From assembly GCA_033002965.1 (NCBI GenBank), contig JAURVB010013497.1, positions 1-64,000 on the forward strand: a DNA stretch of 64,000 nucleotides, in the 5' to 3' direction. Under the pieces are notes generated by a model. That model worked only from the letters and a program-made list of their open reading frames with translations. It was not told the DNA's origin and did not search any database. The translations under genes and the position numbers were made by a program. This DNA comes from Piper betle (taxonomy: Eukaryota > Streptophyta > Magnoliopsida > Piperales > Piperaceae). Positions 24,420 to 37,600 of this stretch are shown here, in pieces; within the stretch, counting starts at the first letter, position 1; each line of letters opens with the position of its first letter.

Positions 24420-27239
24420 TATAAAACCCGTGACTAAAGTCAGGGTTTTATACTTGCAAACCGATTGGTTCAGCCGTCGGTCCGAGTCGAGTCAGTTTCA
24501 GAACACATGCGCCGAGCCGAGGCCGACCATGTGTTATGAGCCAAGAGGGCCAAGTATACCAGAGTGTATGATGATAACGTTAGTAACACAGTAGGAAATT
24601 GAGTTATCAGAATATGCGACAGTATGACAGATTGTTTATTATTTCATGCATTAGACCGTAGAAATTAGAATTAGGTCGTTTATCGTGTTAGGATGTGTTA
24701 GATAGGATTTTGGGTGGGTTGATAGGTTAGAACATGTTAGTTTATTTATTTGAGCATATTTTAACTTATAAAATTTTATCATATTTATTTATATTTTTAG
24801 AATTTTAATTATTATTGTTGACTCGAGGCGGGAGCGAGTCAAGTTTAATTTACAAGACTGCCCCGACCTCTTCCCTTCTTCTTCTTATTCTCCCTGGCTT
24901 ATTCCTCCTCCAAACACCACCTGTCCTCTTCTTTCCTTGCTCCGCCTGACGAGTTCCTCGCCGCCGCCAGACCACCACCACCCTGGCGACCCCCTCGCCG
25001 TCGACTCCACCTCACCTCCGCCCCTTCTCCCTTCTTCTCTTCCTCCTTTTCTCTATGTTTTCCACCCTTAGTCGTCATCGCCGCCGCTTGCATGTGTCAC
25101 CACCAGCCATCAACGCTGGCAATGACCTCCGGCGACCCTTCCTAGCCCTTTCCTCACCCTTTCCGACCATTCCCCAGCCTGTGCGACAACATGCACGGCA
25201 ACCCATGCTGAAAATAGGGCCACCGCTTGCATGCATGATTGCCGACGACTAGCGCCGCCTCTAACCAGTCACGCACCACCTCTGGCCACACAGTCCACCC
25301 CTTAGTCGACCTCAACCATCCCTAGCCCTTCTCCCCACTCCCTAGCCGAACCCACAGCTTGTATGCCCTCATCTTAGCCAGCCACAACTCAGCTGCGCCT
25401 CCGGCACTGGCTGTCGCCGCCAGCCAGTGGTGCTCTGACCACGTTGAGCCACCCTTCCCCTTCTCAATGTTGCCTTTGGGACGGCAGTGACAGCCGCCAT
25501 CTCCCTCCTCACGGTACCGGCAACTGCAGCCGTCGCCGCCGTCGCCAAGTAATCGTCAACCTAGGTATAAAGATTTAATTTTTATTTCATTTTTATATAT
25601 GACTGACCATCATCAGCATGTACATCATTTTGGTAATGATTCATAGATTTGATTGTGTACTAATTTTAGGGTTTTGAAATTATGTTGTTGTAATTATGAA
25701 AAATAATTGATTAGTTAATTAAAAATGTGTGCATGTCCATATTGATGTTAATTAAGGTTAGATAATTAGACTTGTGAATTACACATCTAGTTCTAATGAT
25801 TAAATTGTTATGATTGAGTATTAGTTTGATTATTAAAAAGAATTATGATCTTTAATTAGTTAATTGATATGTTTAAATTATATAGTAACAAATTTGTGAT
25901 GTTGATGACATGATCACCTAGGAATATAGATTTATATGACATGATTGTTAGGATTTGTTGGATTGATCAGGATATGCATGTTTGCCCTAGTGTTGTTTGA
26001 TTTATCCATCATGTCATTCATGCATCATATGGGAGTCACATGGGCATTAGAATTTAGTCCTGTTTGTGTAGGTTCGGTGTAGGAGCTCGCCGCATAGGCG
26101 CGATACCCTGTTGGGAGCTTCTACCAGGTTCGTTTAGGACTCGTACTCTTGATTGTCGATCTATTCTATTGTTGCTTTGGATTGTATGTTGCAGGACATG
26201 TTAAGTGGTGATTTATCGGACCCCACTTAACATGGGTCATTTTAGCGAACCATTTTTCGGAAATTAATAACCCTCGAGGATGAGATCCCTCGAGTCTGAT
26301 TTCAAAAACAAGATCCACCGCAAGTTGCCTTCGGGCCTAAATTATTAAATCCTTTCCCAGGCCTATATAAGATTTTTATTGAGTTTTCAGTGAGACGAGA
26401 GATGGTGAAACTGACTCGCACGTGCACCCATGAGCAGGTGCACGTGCCAGTCACAGCGGGCTCTGGATTAGTGAGAGGGTTGTTCTATTCCCAAGGGATC
26501 CTGACAACCTGCATTTTGAGTTCCTCACACTCGGAGAAATGTGGGGTTTACGGGTACTGTTTAGTATAGCGCACGTTCGGACATGTGGTTCAAAGGGTAC
26601 TAAAGGCGACTGCCTAAGAGTACTCGGCCTTCGTGCTCGAGGCCAAGAGAAATATGGAGGATATAAGAGGGTTTAGGATATAATGGTAGTCCAGAGGGAC
26701 CAGAAGAGAAATGAGAAAATGCCAAGAGAGGCATCAGACCAGTCAGTTCGGGATGCCATCCAGACTATAGCTCGATGGCTCCTCAGTAGCTACCCTTATA
26801 AGAGTTCTGTTGGAGTATATGTATGTTTTTCTTTTGATGAGAGTTTGCTCTCATGGACAGTTTGATATTAGTTATTTTCTGCACCAATGATAACCATTGC
26901 TGATGATTTTCTAATATATATGTAGATGAGAATCAGATATAATAGGATATGCTAGACTTGATGAATGAGCAGTGACATCCTTGCACACACACATGCTCTG
27001 AGTCAGATAGGACGCTTAATTGTGATGCTGGTGAATGTGTAAAACTTGTTATGATATATTTTGATGATGTTCAATACATGGTGAACATGTTCTGTGAATG
27101 AAGTTGGTAATTTTGAAGTTAGTAAACTTCCAGCCATGAGAATATGAGTGGTAGATGACTCCAGACTCAGCTAGGGATCATGACTTGGAAAATGATGTGA
27201 TGTTAATAGAATGTGATGTTGTGATATGTTTTTGCTATC

Positions 27240-27278
<39 letters not shown>

Positions 27279-27602
27279 GATATGATGATGTACAAGGTGG
27301 TTCCCTAATTCAACTTTTAGGGGAAACCCTCTCCGTCTATTTACAAGATTTTCCTAATATTTAAATCGATTATGGTGTGATTTTGATTTTGGTGTGATTC
27401 TTTTCTTCGTCATCATATCATTCATGTAGCGTCCTGCTAGGTTGTGCATTCATACATTGTGATATGCTTTCATCTTATGACGCTTAGAATAGATCCCTTC
27501 TGCTTAATTTCAGGTTGACCAAATTAATTGAATCGAGATTTGGTTTGGTCCCCAGTAATATTTTCAGTTCGGTTAGTAGCAAACCGGATTTGGGGTGTTA
27601 TA
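24420..27602 (-). mobile_element. Older solo LTR of the same family, inverted, about 3.18 kb
   Basis: Read on the minus strand it starts near 27602 (complement of CCGGATTTGGGGTGTTATA) and ends near 24420 (complement of TATAAAACCCG). It carries the same internal landmarks, such as the complement of GGACCTGGTAGAAGCTCC near 26130 and of the CTCGAGG palindrome near 26275. Both terminal dinucleotides have changed (TG to TA and CA to TA on the plus strand). The flanking 5-mers AAAAT and AAAAC match at four of five bases, consistent with an aged duplication. No internal coding region is present. Confidence 0.75.
27243..27275. repeat. (TA)n microsatellite inside the inverted LTR
   Basis: About 16 TA units in the 5' part of the inverted LTR. 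Confidence 0.85.
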
Positions 27603-28383
27603 AAAACAAAAGACAATGCAAACAAATCCACAAATAAACAGTCGGCATGCAAAACGAGGCATACACACAAATAATAGTAAACAAACAAATAAAAATAGGT
27701 CAAATAAGTAATAGAACAATAAGTAAAATAATAAGTGCACGATAAATGTCAAAACAATAATACACAACAACTAAACAAGCGTGAGAATAACTAGGTAAAT
27801 AAATAATGAATAATAATTAAATACATATGAACGGGCACAAACATTACATGTTTGCCCATGTTCAAGTCCGATAACCCATATCCACATCCTTATTTTATCC
27901 CGGTGAATTTTGTAATGAGTCGTGGCAGCTCAACCAAAAGGGGGAGAAGATAAGGAAAAAATGAAGATAAGAAGTTGAGAATATCTAATTTGAGGGCTCG
28001 AATTGTGGAACTGAGAAATTCTCCGGATGCCTATAAACACCCAAATGCTAAATTGTGGCTCCTTGCTTTGAAGAAAATTAAAGAAAAAAGAAGCAAATAA
28101 GAAGAGAGGAGAAGGGGAGGAGCACGTCGCCGAAGAACCTTTCTAGCCACCCCCAACCCATTATTGCTACCCACTCAAGAAAGAAGGACCACCTTCCTGC
28201 TCATTGCCCATCTCCTTAAAAGCTTTTGAGGAGTTGAAGAGACTGTCCTCTACCATGTGCTAGAGATTATCTTGGAGTTAAGTTGTTCATCACCATTTCA
28301 CTGCAACAGATCAGCTTGAAAGGTGATTTATTTCTCATTGGCAGGTGAAAAAAGAGAAGTTTGAAGCAAAAACTGTTACAGAG
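27603..28383. other. Spacer between LTRs, no gene seen
   Basis: AT-rich sequence with A-rich runs on the plus strand just after the inverted LTR. No conserved protein motif on either strand. Confidence 0.45.
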
Positions 28384-28705
28384 AGTTGATTTCATAGCTG
28401 TTTTCTAACCAATGTCGGCCATTCACAACCCAACCTTAGTGTCCAAAGTAAAGCCAACGAAGTAATCTTTAGATTTGGGTAGAGTCCTACGGGAGTTCAA
28501 CGTCGTCATCGTCGGGAAAAATCAAGAAGTGGTTGACCGGAAAAGGAAAAAATAGAGGAGAAAATAGGGGTTAAAAATAGCCGCATAAAGTTAATTTCGT
28601 GGTTGTTTTCTGACCAATGCTGATTGTTCCCAACCCTTCCTTGGTGTCCAAAGTAAAGCCGGAGAAGAAATCTTCAAATTTGGGTGGAGTATTGCCGGAT
28701 TTCAT
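28384..28705. repeat. Diverged tandem duplication, period about 205 bp
   Basis: A segment of about 115 bases at 28384-28500 (AGTTGATTTCATAGC...TTAGTGTCCAAAGTAAAGCC) recurs at 28589-28705 (AGTTAATTTCGTGG...TTGGTGTCCAAAGTAAAGCC). The copies have clearly diverged, so the duplication is old. It is probably part of an older retroelement. Confidence 0.65.
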
Positions 28706-28805
28706 TGCCGCCATTGTTGGAAAACGGCCCAAAAGAGGCCTGCCAGAGCTATGCAAAATTAGAAATCGTCATCTTTTCGACCTCTGTTCAATCGATGGGA
28801 GTCAC

Positions 28806-31800
28806 TGTAACGACCTGGCCCAAAGTGCAACGTAATAGGCCTAAGTCATTTCTTTAAAATGGTTAACCCAAGTTAAAGATCTATAGTCTATTCCCACTTA
28901 TAAATAAGATCTTCTCCCAGTAGGTATTAGATGTGAGACTAAGTTGAGGGATCTCACAGTGTAACACCCCAAATCCGGTTCACACTTGTAAACCAAACCG
29001 GCATGTTACAGGCCCCGGTTAGGTCGGCTAGCCCGAACCCAACTCGTGCGGATCCAATCTCGGCGTCTTAAGATGAAGATACAACTCGTAATGCATGGAT
29101 GAATACACAAAACCTAACATGGTACTACATGAACGACATGCAAGTCAGAGTACACACCAAACAATCCCGATAAAAATTAATAAAAGTTTTGAAACATAAC
29201 GGACAGAATTTCCCCTAAAAATGTAATTAGGGGCCACCCTGTCAAATATACATATAAAAATATATGTAACCAACTATCAAATAATTTCATTCACACAGAA
29301 TCTAATCTACTATACACTCATGCTGAAGCTTGGGTTTCAACCCATCATACTTTTGCTGCGCTACTCTGATCATTTCATTTCATCTCATTGTCATGCCTCA
29401 AACATTTACTCATAGCATGTTTATAAAATAATATCATAAAAAAAAACATTAAACATTCAATCACCCAATGTGTGTGTGCAGAAGACCTTATTGCTCCTCC
29501 GTCCTGGCCGGCCCATCCATCTCGTGCTTATCACCTACATATATATAGGAAAAACGTCAGTAACAAGCGTTACTGGTCCGAAAAGAAAATAACTATAACA
29601 AACTGGCTATGAGAGCAAACTCTCATATGAACGAAATCATCATCTACTCCACGTGAACACTCTCAAGGGCACTACTGAGGAGCCACTGGGCTGCAGACCC
29701 GGTAGCATCCCGAACTTACTGCTGCTGGTACTGTGCTACTCTCAGCACTTCTTTTCAGTACTTCTCGTGAAACTTTATCCTAAGCCCTCTCCTTACCTCC
29801 ATATTTCTCCTGGCCTTGAGCACAAAGGCCGAGTACTCTCAGGCAGTCGCCTTTAGTACCCTTTGAACCACAAGTCCGGACATGCGCTGTACTAAACAGT
29901 ACCCGTAAACCTCCACGTTCTCCGGGTGTGAGGAACTCAAACGCGGAGTTGTCAGGATCCCTCGGGAATGGAACAGTCCGCTGGCACTAATCCAGAGCCC
30001 GCTTTGACTGTCACGGCATCCTCTGCATGGTACGTGCAGTCGATTTCTCCATCTCTCGTCTCACTGAAAACGCGAAAACTACATATATATATAGGGCTGG
30101 GTAGGGATTCATATAATAGGCCCGAAGGCAACTTGTGGTGGATCTTGTTTTCGAAATCAACCTCGAGGGATCTCATCCTCGAGGGGTTATTAATCCGGAA
30201 AATGTTCGGTTAAATGGCCCGAGTTAAGTGGGATCCGATAAAACGCCACTTAACCCGTCCTGCAGGCAATAAATTAAACATACAATAGAAAGAGTAAATC
30301 AGAGACGAGTCCTAAACGGACCTGGTAGAAGCTCCAAGCGTGTCATCGCGCCTAGGCGGCGAGCTCCTACTCCGTACCTACACATCAAAACTAAATACTA
30401 ACGCCCACTAACTACATGATGCATCAAAATCAATGAATCACACACAACACCATCATCATCCATCACAATGACCAATCAAATAATCATAAAAGTAAATAAT
30501 CCTAACTCGTCCTATTCATACCAATTTTACTGTATTTTTCCTAAGTTACATCATACACGATTATCATGCTCAACTCGATCTACCTCATTAAATCACTCAC
30601 TATTCATTCTCAATTAATTGCATCATGCAATCATCACTACACTCATACTCATACATTTATCATGACAATTATTCAATTTTAGCATGTTATACTAACAATC
30701 ATAATCAATTTTAAAGAAATCAATCGGAGGTAATTATACCTCACGTCGTCGGCAATCGGCGACGGCTAGGGTTCCGTCGCGCGTCTCGGAGCTCGAATTC
30801 GGCGCTCCTCGGCGTCCGAAGCTCGATCGGGCTCCACTGGGTGAGCCCCGCGGAAGATCCGGTGAATTCCGGCGAATCCCAGAAATTCCGATTTTTCCGG
30901 CGGTTTTCCGGCGACTTCCGGTGGTTTTCCGGCGACAATCGCCGGCGGCGTCTACTGGTCGAAAAGGGGTCGTGTTGGGTACCCTCGGAACCGGCTCGGC
31001 GAGCCCGACTCATCTATGACATCAGCGTGGCCAATGGAGGTGGCGGCTCGCCGGAAAATGGCAAAACAGAGCCGGCGGCGATGGGTCGCTAGATCCGGCC
31101 GGCCACGGCGGCGACGGCCTCCGTTCCAGTCGAGGAGGGTCGCTGGGTGGTCGGTGGTGCTGAGGCGACCACTGGATGACGGCTGCGATGGTCGCCGGCG
31201 GCAGGATCGGCGACGCGACCAAACGCAGCCGCGGCGCTAGGCGTGGCGATTCCGGCGTCGCGGCGGCCCGATGGTGGCCGGGCCTGGTCGGGGCGGCAGG
31301 GCGACGTCGTCGCCGAGCTGGGTGGCGTCGGTCGACGGCCGGGCGGCGCCGACAGCGGCGGCGGTGGCGCGCGAACAGGGGCGGCGCGGCATGAGGGTTT
31401 GGGCGTGGGGAGAAAAGGTCGTCGTGGAGAAGAAAGGTTGGGTGGCAAACTTGTAATTAAGACTTGACTCGTCTCCGGCTCGAGTCAAGTATAATAACTA
31501 GGTCGTATTAAATCCTAAAAAAATTCATAAAAATCGGGAAAAATCCCGTAAAATCAAACAACATAAAAAAAATCATAATGATATGCTCTAGAACTATCAA
31601 CCCACCCAAAATGCCTGTAACGCATCCTAACGCGGTAAACGGCTTAAAACTAATTCTACGATCCATTATATATCATAATAATAAAAAAATGAACTGGCAT
31701 ACTCTCATATATTCTGATAACTCATTCTGTTCTGCTGTGTTCATGACGTTATCATCATATACTTGGGTACGCATGACCCTCATAGCTCATACACGCGACT

Positions 31801-32250
31801 GGCATCGGCTCGGTACACGTGTCCTGAAACTGACTCAATTCAAAAAATAACGGTCGACTCGACCGGTTCTGAATATAAAACCCTAACTCGAATCGTGGGT
31901 TTTACACACAGCCACCATCGACCATTGGACCAGTGCCAAAACACTCATAGGTCTGGGATATGACTATCTAGGCAATACGAAAAGCCACCACCGGAGCCCC
32001 TAAAAGCCCCCTCTGTATCACGCCTAGCAGGTCTGTCGAGCCCAATTAGTGACCGAGTCCACTCGTCCTGTCTAGATCTGCAACCATATCCCGTTGCCCC
32101 ACAAATTGATTAGACCCGTGAGTAGACCTAGACCTGCGACTACGTCTGTGACCCATCCATGACCCAGATTTGAATTGGCACATCATGCACCACCAGCAAA
32201 CCGCGCACGAAGAGAGAAAAGAGACATGCACACACCACCCGGCCCAATCT
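28806..32250 (+). mobile_element. Older LTR of a second family, split by solo LTR copy 2
   Basis: TGTAACGACCTGGCCCAAAG at 28806 has the look of an LTR start. The sequence runs to 28954, is interrupted by the solo LTR at 28960-31906 with its CACAG duplication, and resumes at 31912 with CCACCATCGACCATTGG. The right boundary is only a guess because no terminal CA or duplication was located. Confidence 0.5.
28960..31906 (+). mobile_element. Solo LTR (2947 bp), same large family, copy 2
   Basis: It begins TGTAACACCCCAAATCCGG and ends GTGGGTTTTACA. A perfect 5-bp target-site duplication, CACAG, flanks it at 28955-28959 and 31907-31911. It is collinear with copy 1 and in the same orientation. A block of about 750 bases (29650-30395) is nearly identical to copy 1, whereas 29060-29640 is visibly more diverged. 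No internal retrotransposon genes are present. Confidence 0.92.
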
Positions 32251-32867
32251 AGCATTTATCTTTCTCTGAACCAACCCAAAATGGTCTGATTCCGCCTTTT
32301 ATTGTTCTGAATATAATTTGAAAGCCTTATAGACCTCGGGTATAGGTGAAACTTATTACCCAACCGTTTTTTGATGCTTCGGAAGTCATTTTGAAGATTT
32401 GAAGATAAGAAGGAGATAAATCAGGGCATTAGAGTCAAAGATCTCAAAGGTAAATTTATTTAAAAGTGTTAATATTTATTATATTTTGTATAAAGTATAA
32501 AATCAAAGGAAAAGTTATAATTAAAATAATTTAATTTTACAAATCACCTTAAATAAATAAGAGTTCGCGAACTGGTAGGTATCAACCTAGTTATGTTTAC
32601 AATTATGGAAAAATAATTAACGGGTGAAACAATAGTGTTGTTTACAAGTCATAATAATAAATACAGCTTACACGCACTCCAAATATCAATAAAGCCACAT
32701 AACCAGAGACTATAGCCCAAACTTAATCAAAGTAAACAAGGATGATTTAATTATATTTTTTTCCAAAAAAGTAATAATTTTGATATATTGCTGTTATTAA
32801 AAAATAATAAAAAGCAAAAAATAAATAAATAAAAAGAAGAAGGAAATAAAAATATTAAATATGGCTT
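32251..32867. other. AT-rich spacer upstream of RPS8
   Basis: No gene seen. AT-rich sequence that ends at the RPS8 promoter. Confidence 0.45.
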
Positions 32868-32953
32868 AGCCCACAATGGGGCTGGCTGTCATTTACCCGT
32901 TTCGTTTGTGGCGGCCTGGGGTAGGGTTTTGCTTCCCGCAGTCCCTATAAAAG
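32868..32953 (+). promoter_or_regulatory. RPS8 promoter with site II-like, telo-box and TATA elements
   Basis: AGCCCAC at 32868-32874 is a site II-like element, TAGGGTTT at 32922-32929 is the complement of the telo-box AAACCCTA, and TATAAAAG is at 32946-32953. Telo-box plus site II is a known combination in plant ribosomal protein promoters, and the elements sit 90-170 bases before the RPS8 start codon. Confidence 0.7.
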
Positions 32954-33039
32954 TTGGGGGAGGGCGTCATGGGTGGCGCGGCCGTGTGCTAGCGTTCACC
33001 GTTTCCGACCTTGGTCGCCTTCATCTCCGCCTCCAAAAT

Positions 33040-34689
33040 ATGGGTACTTTTCCATCCCATTCCACCTTCATCTTCCACATCTTCGTTTTCGTTTATTTTT
33101 TCCTGCATGGATTTCCAGTTGCTCTTCTTCTTTTTTATTTGTGTGCTTGCGAATTATGAAGCTGTTTAATTTATGGCGCCTTTATTGTTCCAATCTTAGG
33201 TATCTCCAGAGACTCGATGCACAAGCGCCGGGCCACCGGTGGGAAGAAGAAGGCATGGAGGAAGAAGCGAAAGTATGGCGTTTTTTTTGTTCTAATTCGT
33301 GCCTGATCTTGTTCAGTATTGTAGCATCGGTTAGAAATATCGATGCAGTTGTAACTTTTAGTGTGTATATCTAAGTAATTGATTCCACATTTAGGTGGAC
33401 TAACTGCTAGACGATACTGTTGTGTGGTTATCACGCCAATTCGATTATTGTTTTCTATTGACCCATCGTTTTATCAGCGTTATGTCCTATTATGGGAGTA
33501 TTTAATTATGTAAATGTTTTGCATGTCTGGACGTCTTTATTCTGTGCTTGTCTGGTTAATGTAGTTTTGTTGTTGTTTTAAATTAAAAGTTAAAAGGAGG
33601 CTACTTTACGTGTATTTCAAAGGTACGAGCTTGGGCGTCAGCCAGCAAACACTAAGCTCTCAAGCGATAAAACAGTGAGGAGAGTTCGTGTGAGAGGAGG
33701 AAATGTGAAGTGGAGGGCGCTTAGATTAGACACGGGCAATTATTCTTGGGGAAGTGAGGCTGTTACCCGCAAGACGCGTATCCTTGATGTGGTGTACAAT
33801 GCTTCAAACAACGAACTTGTGCGGACTCAGACTCTGGTGAAGAGTGCTATTGTTCAGGTTGATGCTGCCCCCTTCAAGCAGTGGTATCTTCAGTACTACG
33901 GCGTGGAGATCGGTAGGAAGAAGAAGTCTCCAGCGGGCAAAAAGGATAGCTCTGAGGTATGAATTCTTGAACACGATACTTACAACAGAGAAAGTACTTA
34001 TGCTTCTGCAAATCTTGTAACAATAGAATAATCTGTGTTTATGTTGTTTTTTTTTGATTTGCTAGTAGAAATTTATAATATCAATTTTACATTCGGGCCA
34101 TTCTTTCTTATATGCTTGTTATTTTTATTCAGTATTGATGATGTGGCTAGTTTATATTTATGTTTCTATTATTTATGCTTTAAGAGTTAATCAAGGTCGT
34201 TTTTTTCCAAGTTATTGGCTATTTGCTTTTACCAGTCGACGATGATAATTCTACTTGTGATTATGTTCGAGGTTTTAGTTATTGGGCGCTTGATATTTAT
34301 TCTTTTATGTTGGTTTTAAGCATTCACTGTTTTTGGTGTCAACAGGAGAGAGATGCTGTCGCAGCAGAAGAAGCTAAGAAGAGCAACCATGTTCAGAGGA
34401 AATTAGAGAAACGTCAGCAGGCTAGGCAACTCGATCCCCACATTGAGGAGCAATTTGGCAGTGGGAGACTATTGGCCAGCATTTCATCCCGTCCAGGACA
34501 ATGTGGCCGAGCTGATGGGTACATGCTATATACTTTGGGCTTGTGAGGTTTAGCCTTGAAGATTAGAAAGGCTACGCTAACTCTTGGATGATTTATTGTT
34601 TTTACAGATACATCTTGGAAGGTAAGGAGCTCGAATTTTACATGAAGAAAATCCAGAGGAAGAAGGGAAAGAGCGGGGGTGCTGTGTAA
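33040..34689 (+). CDS. RPS8: 40S ribosomal protein S8 (eS8), five exons
   Basis: This is a structural protein of the small cytosolic ribosomal subunit. Exons are 33040-33043, 33200-33272, 33623-33956, 34346-34518 and 34608-34689, totalling 666 bases (221 residues), essentially the normal plant length. The first exon holds only ATGG; splicing gives [19 protein letters not shown]. Conserved blocks follow: [55 protein letters not shown] and the end [14 protein letters not shown]. All splice sites are GT-AG and no frame break is present. The split start codon region, with an intron four bases after the ATG, is why the gene does not appear as one open frame. Confidence 0.97.
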
Positions 34690-37600
34690 GCACACTTTGG
34701 TTGAGGGCTTGTTTTCCAAATTCACTTGTTGGAGTCGGGAGACTTTTTACATCATTCGTTTGTATCAAGTAGTCCTAATGCAGGTCGAAGATGAAGTTTT
34801 GTTTTGTTTAGGTAGCATGTTCGAGTAGATCAATCTCGTTTTGTTTTAGCAACTTCCCTTAGAAGGGCAAATTGTTTGGTCAGGTTGAAACACCTCGTTT
34901 AGCCATGAAGAAAAAAGAACTTGCCCATTTTAAGCTTGCCGAGTAATGCTGATTAATATGGGCAGATTAAAATTCTAATCTCAATTTTGTAAACGCAATT
35001 GGATGCTGTTTGGGGGAGGTATTTTGTTATGATCCTAATAATTATTGTTATGTGTAGTTGTGTGGTTTATCGTTATATCATCTAATCTATTTCGATAAAA
35101 CGGATGTCGTTGTAGTGATTTGTTGGAATTGTGCTCAAGGTGGCATGGACGAGTGAAATTGGAAGGGTAAATGTATCTGTTTACTTTTTGTACTAGACAT
35201 TCAGCATCTGTGAAGTGTTATTTTATCAACCTGCTTCACAAAAACATCAACCGACGAAAACACATTCTTTCACGATGGTCGTTGCCAGAGGCTTCGCTTA
35301 ATATTAGTGGGTACTCCGCAAAGGAGAGAGGTGGTAGTTAGGAGTTAGGACCCCGAATACCTGTTGTTGGAAGTTAAAATTTTATATTACACTTGGGAAA
35401 AAATAAAGCCTAAACGCATGCATTTACGCTTACAATTTTTGGGAGATTCTAATTGAGCCGTTATAAAATGGCATAAATGAAGGAACCGCCCAATCATATG
35501 GATTGTGGATTATTCGTAGAGAACGTTCCTCTCTTTTTGTGGCTTTGGAATGTGAAAAATCGTGGATATTCCACGGGAAGAATTTGACAATCTTAATCCC
35601 AATTTATTTCACATTTTATCCTAACATTTATCACAACAATTTCTAAGTCGGCAGTTGATGGCAATCATGGGTAGGAGTAGGAACAAGCCCAAGCGTTTGG
35701 AGAAGAGATCGTTGAAGCGAGGTGAAGTCAGAGTTGATCGGAACAATTTCACATGACGCCTCTGCTGCCGCCAGATTCCAGGACAAGCAGTTCCAACTTC
35801 CAGCGCGTGGGCCCATGGCTTGTTGTTAGAATATTTTCCGTAGCGTAAGTATATATAGTTGAAATAAATAATAGGACAATGAATTTAAGTACCGTCCCAT
35901 AAAAGAATTTTTTATAATTAATTAAAAAAATAAAATAAAGAATAAAATAAAAATAACTAATTTAATTAAATCTAAGTAATAACTTTAAATTAAAAGCGAT
36001 ATAAAACTAATTCTAGAATCGAATTTCTCTCGACATCAATTTAATCTTTATTAAATCTTCTTCTTATTTTGTATTCTCTTTTATTCCCTCGTATTCTATC
36101 GGATTGTCGAACTAGGATAATTTCTCTTGGATTGGCGAGCTAGATAACTATATGACATGGTGGCTCCCGTTCTTTCATACTTTTATTATTTTGCCTCACT
36201 TTTTATCTCTCGATAATAATTAATTAATTAACAAAATAATGCATAATCAACAAAATAATGCATTAAGATTTATCTTACAATCGCATATAATGTTGGCTAT
36301 CTCCCAACCACAACGACACAAAAATCAAAAGACTTGTCGTATGATAAATTATTAGTGACTAATCTAATTAATTTCTCCCGAAATCTAATTAAACTTCATG
36401 ATCTAAAATATAAACAATCAATCTATTCTAAGAATTATATTAAATTCCATTTCTCTAGAACAAAATAAAAAACTACTCTATAATAAAAATAGAAAATATT
36501 ATAATACTCTATAATAAAAATAAAAAATATTATTAAAAAAATTAATTTTTATTACGAAATTTTTTTACAAAAATTAAAAATATTTTCTTTCACTAAACTG
36601 CAAAGGCAAAAATTAAGATATCATATCTCAAACAATAAATTATCACCTTTTTATATAGAAGTAGAGATGAAAGAATTCAAAGAGGTGTTCACAAATCGAC
36701 GTAATTTAATTAATTATGATCTCTTTTTGAGTTTCCAACTCTTTGACTCCATAAATTATAGTCATTGGGTAGGCCCAAGTATATGACCATTCAATTTTAA
36801 AATTTAATTTATTTTATCTTTTTTTGCATTGAAATACTAAAATTAAGCTTATTTAATAAAATATTAATTAACTAAAATAAAATGAAAAATATCACCTAAT
36901 TAATAATGTTTATATCTATAAAATATAAATTATATTAAAAACGTGAATAAATATTGTATAAATACTTAACACTTGTCCAAACGATGGGGGTTTCTTAGGG
37001 CGTTGCGCTCCGTCCTCGACTCCTCCCTCTCGATACCATACCAGCCAAGACTCCAAAAATTCGGTCAAACAAAGTCATGGTCTCTGATCACCAGGACAAA
37101 GTTCGTGGCCTTCACCTTTTTGCCGACGACGGCAGACTTGGCTCTTCTCCAATTCACTCCTGGAATGGATGCGTTTTGCCATTGATCATAGAGTTGGCAT
37201 GTGCCTAATTTCCATCTCCGACGTGCGCATTCCACCCTGGCTACAAAGTACCCAGGGAGCTTTTTGCCAGCAACTCTCTGAAGGAGCCGCATGCATCTAT
37301 ATTGGTGTCAGATTGATCTGCCCAGTGCAGTTTGTTTGCCCTCTCTCAACGATCTTAGGCTTCACGAAATGGATTCCAGTGCATGATTTATGCCCCCAGC
37401 GTACGGGTGCTATATCTCGAAGGGGCCACGAAGCCCGGCTATTTTGTGGCAAATATTGCTTGCTTCTCTTGTTGAAGCCAAGCTCGATCAACTTCTCTTA
37501 GTATGGAGATGCCTCTTCGCTGGAGAAGCTTCTTACTGACCTCGAATGTTGCAAGCTTCACCTGCAATGGTTGGTGCATTCAGGTTCGCTATGTTTCCTT

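Noticed and set aside
30741..31488. Same kind of overlapping GC-rich open frames
   Set aside because: They are the counterpart in solo LTR copy 2; frames are not conserved between copies.
20738..31906. Direct repeats that could suggest a CRISPR-like or satellite array
   Set aside because: There are only large LTR copies with target-site duplications, not short regularly spaced repeats.
20738..31906. The two same-oriented LTRs as the ends of one 11-kb retrotransposon
   Set aside because: Each has its own distinct 5-bp duplication (CTTAA and CACAG), and the sequence between holds an inverted LTR and no gag/pol. They are independent solo LTRs.
34130..34260. TGATGAT box-C-like motifs in an RPS8 intron, suggesting a C/D snoRNA
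   Set aside because: No matching CTGA box D with terminal stem was found at suitable spacing.
36973..37501. Open frames on both strands in a less AT-rich block before the third solo LTR
   Set aside because: The strands compete, no motif is recognisable and no splice structure emerges. It may be retroelement debris.
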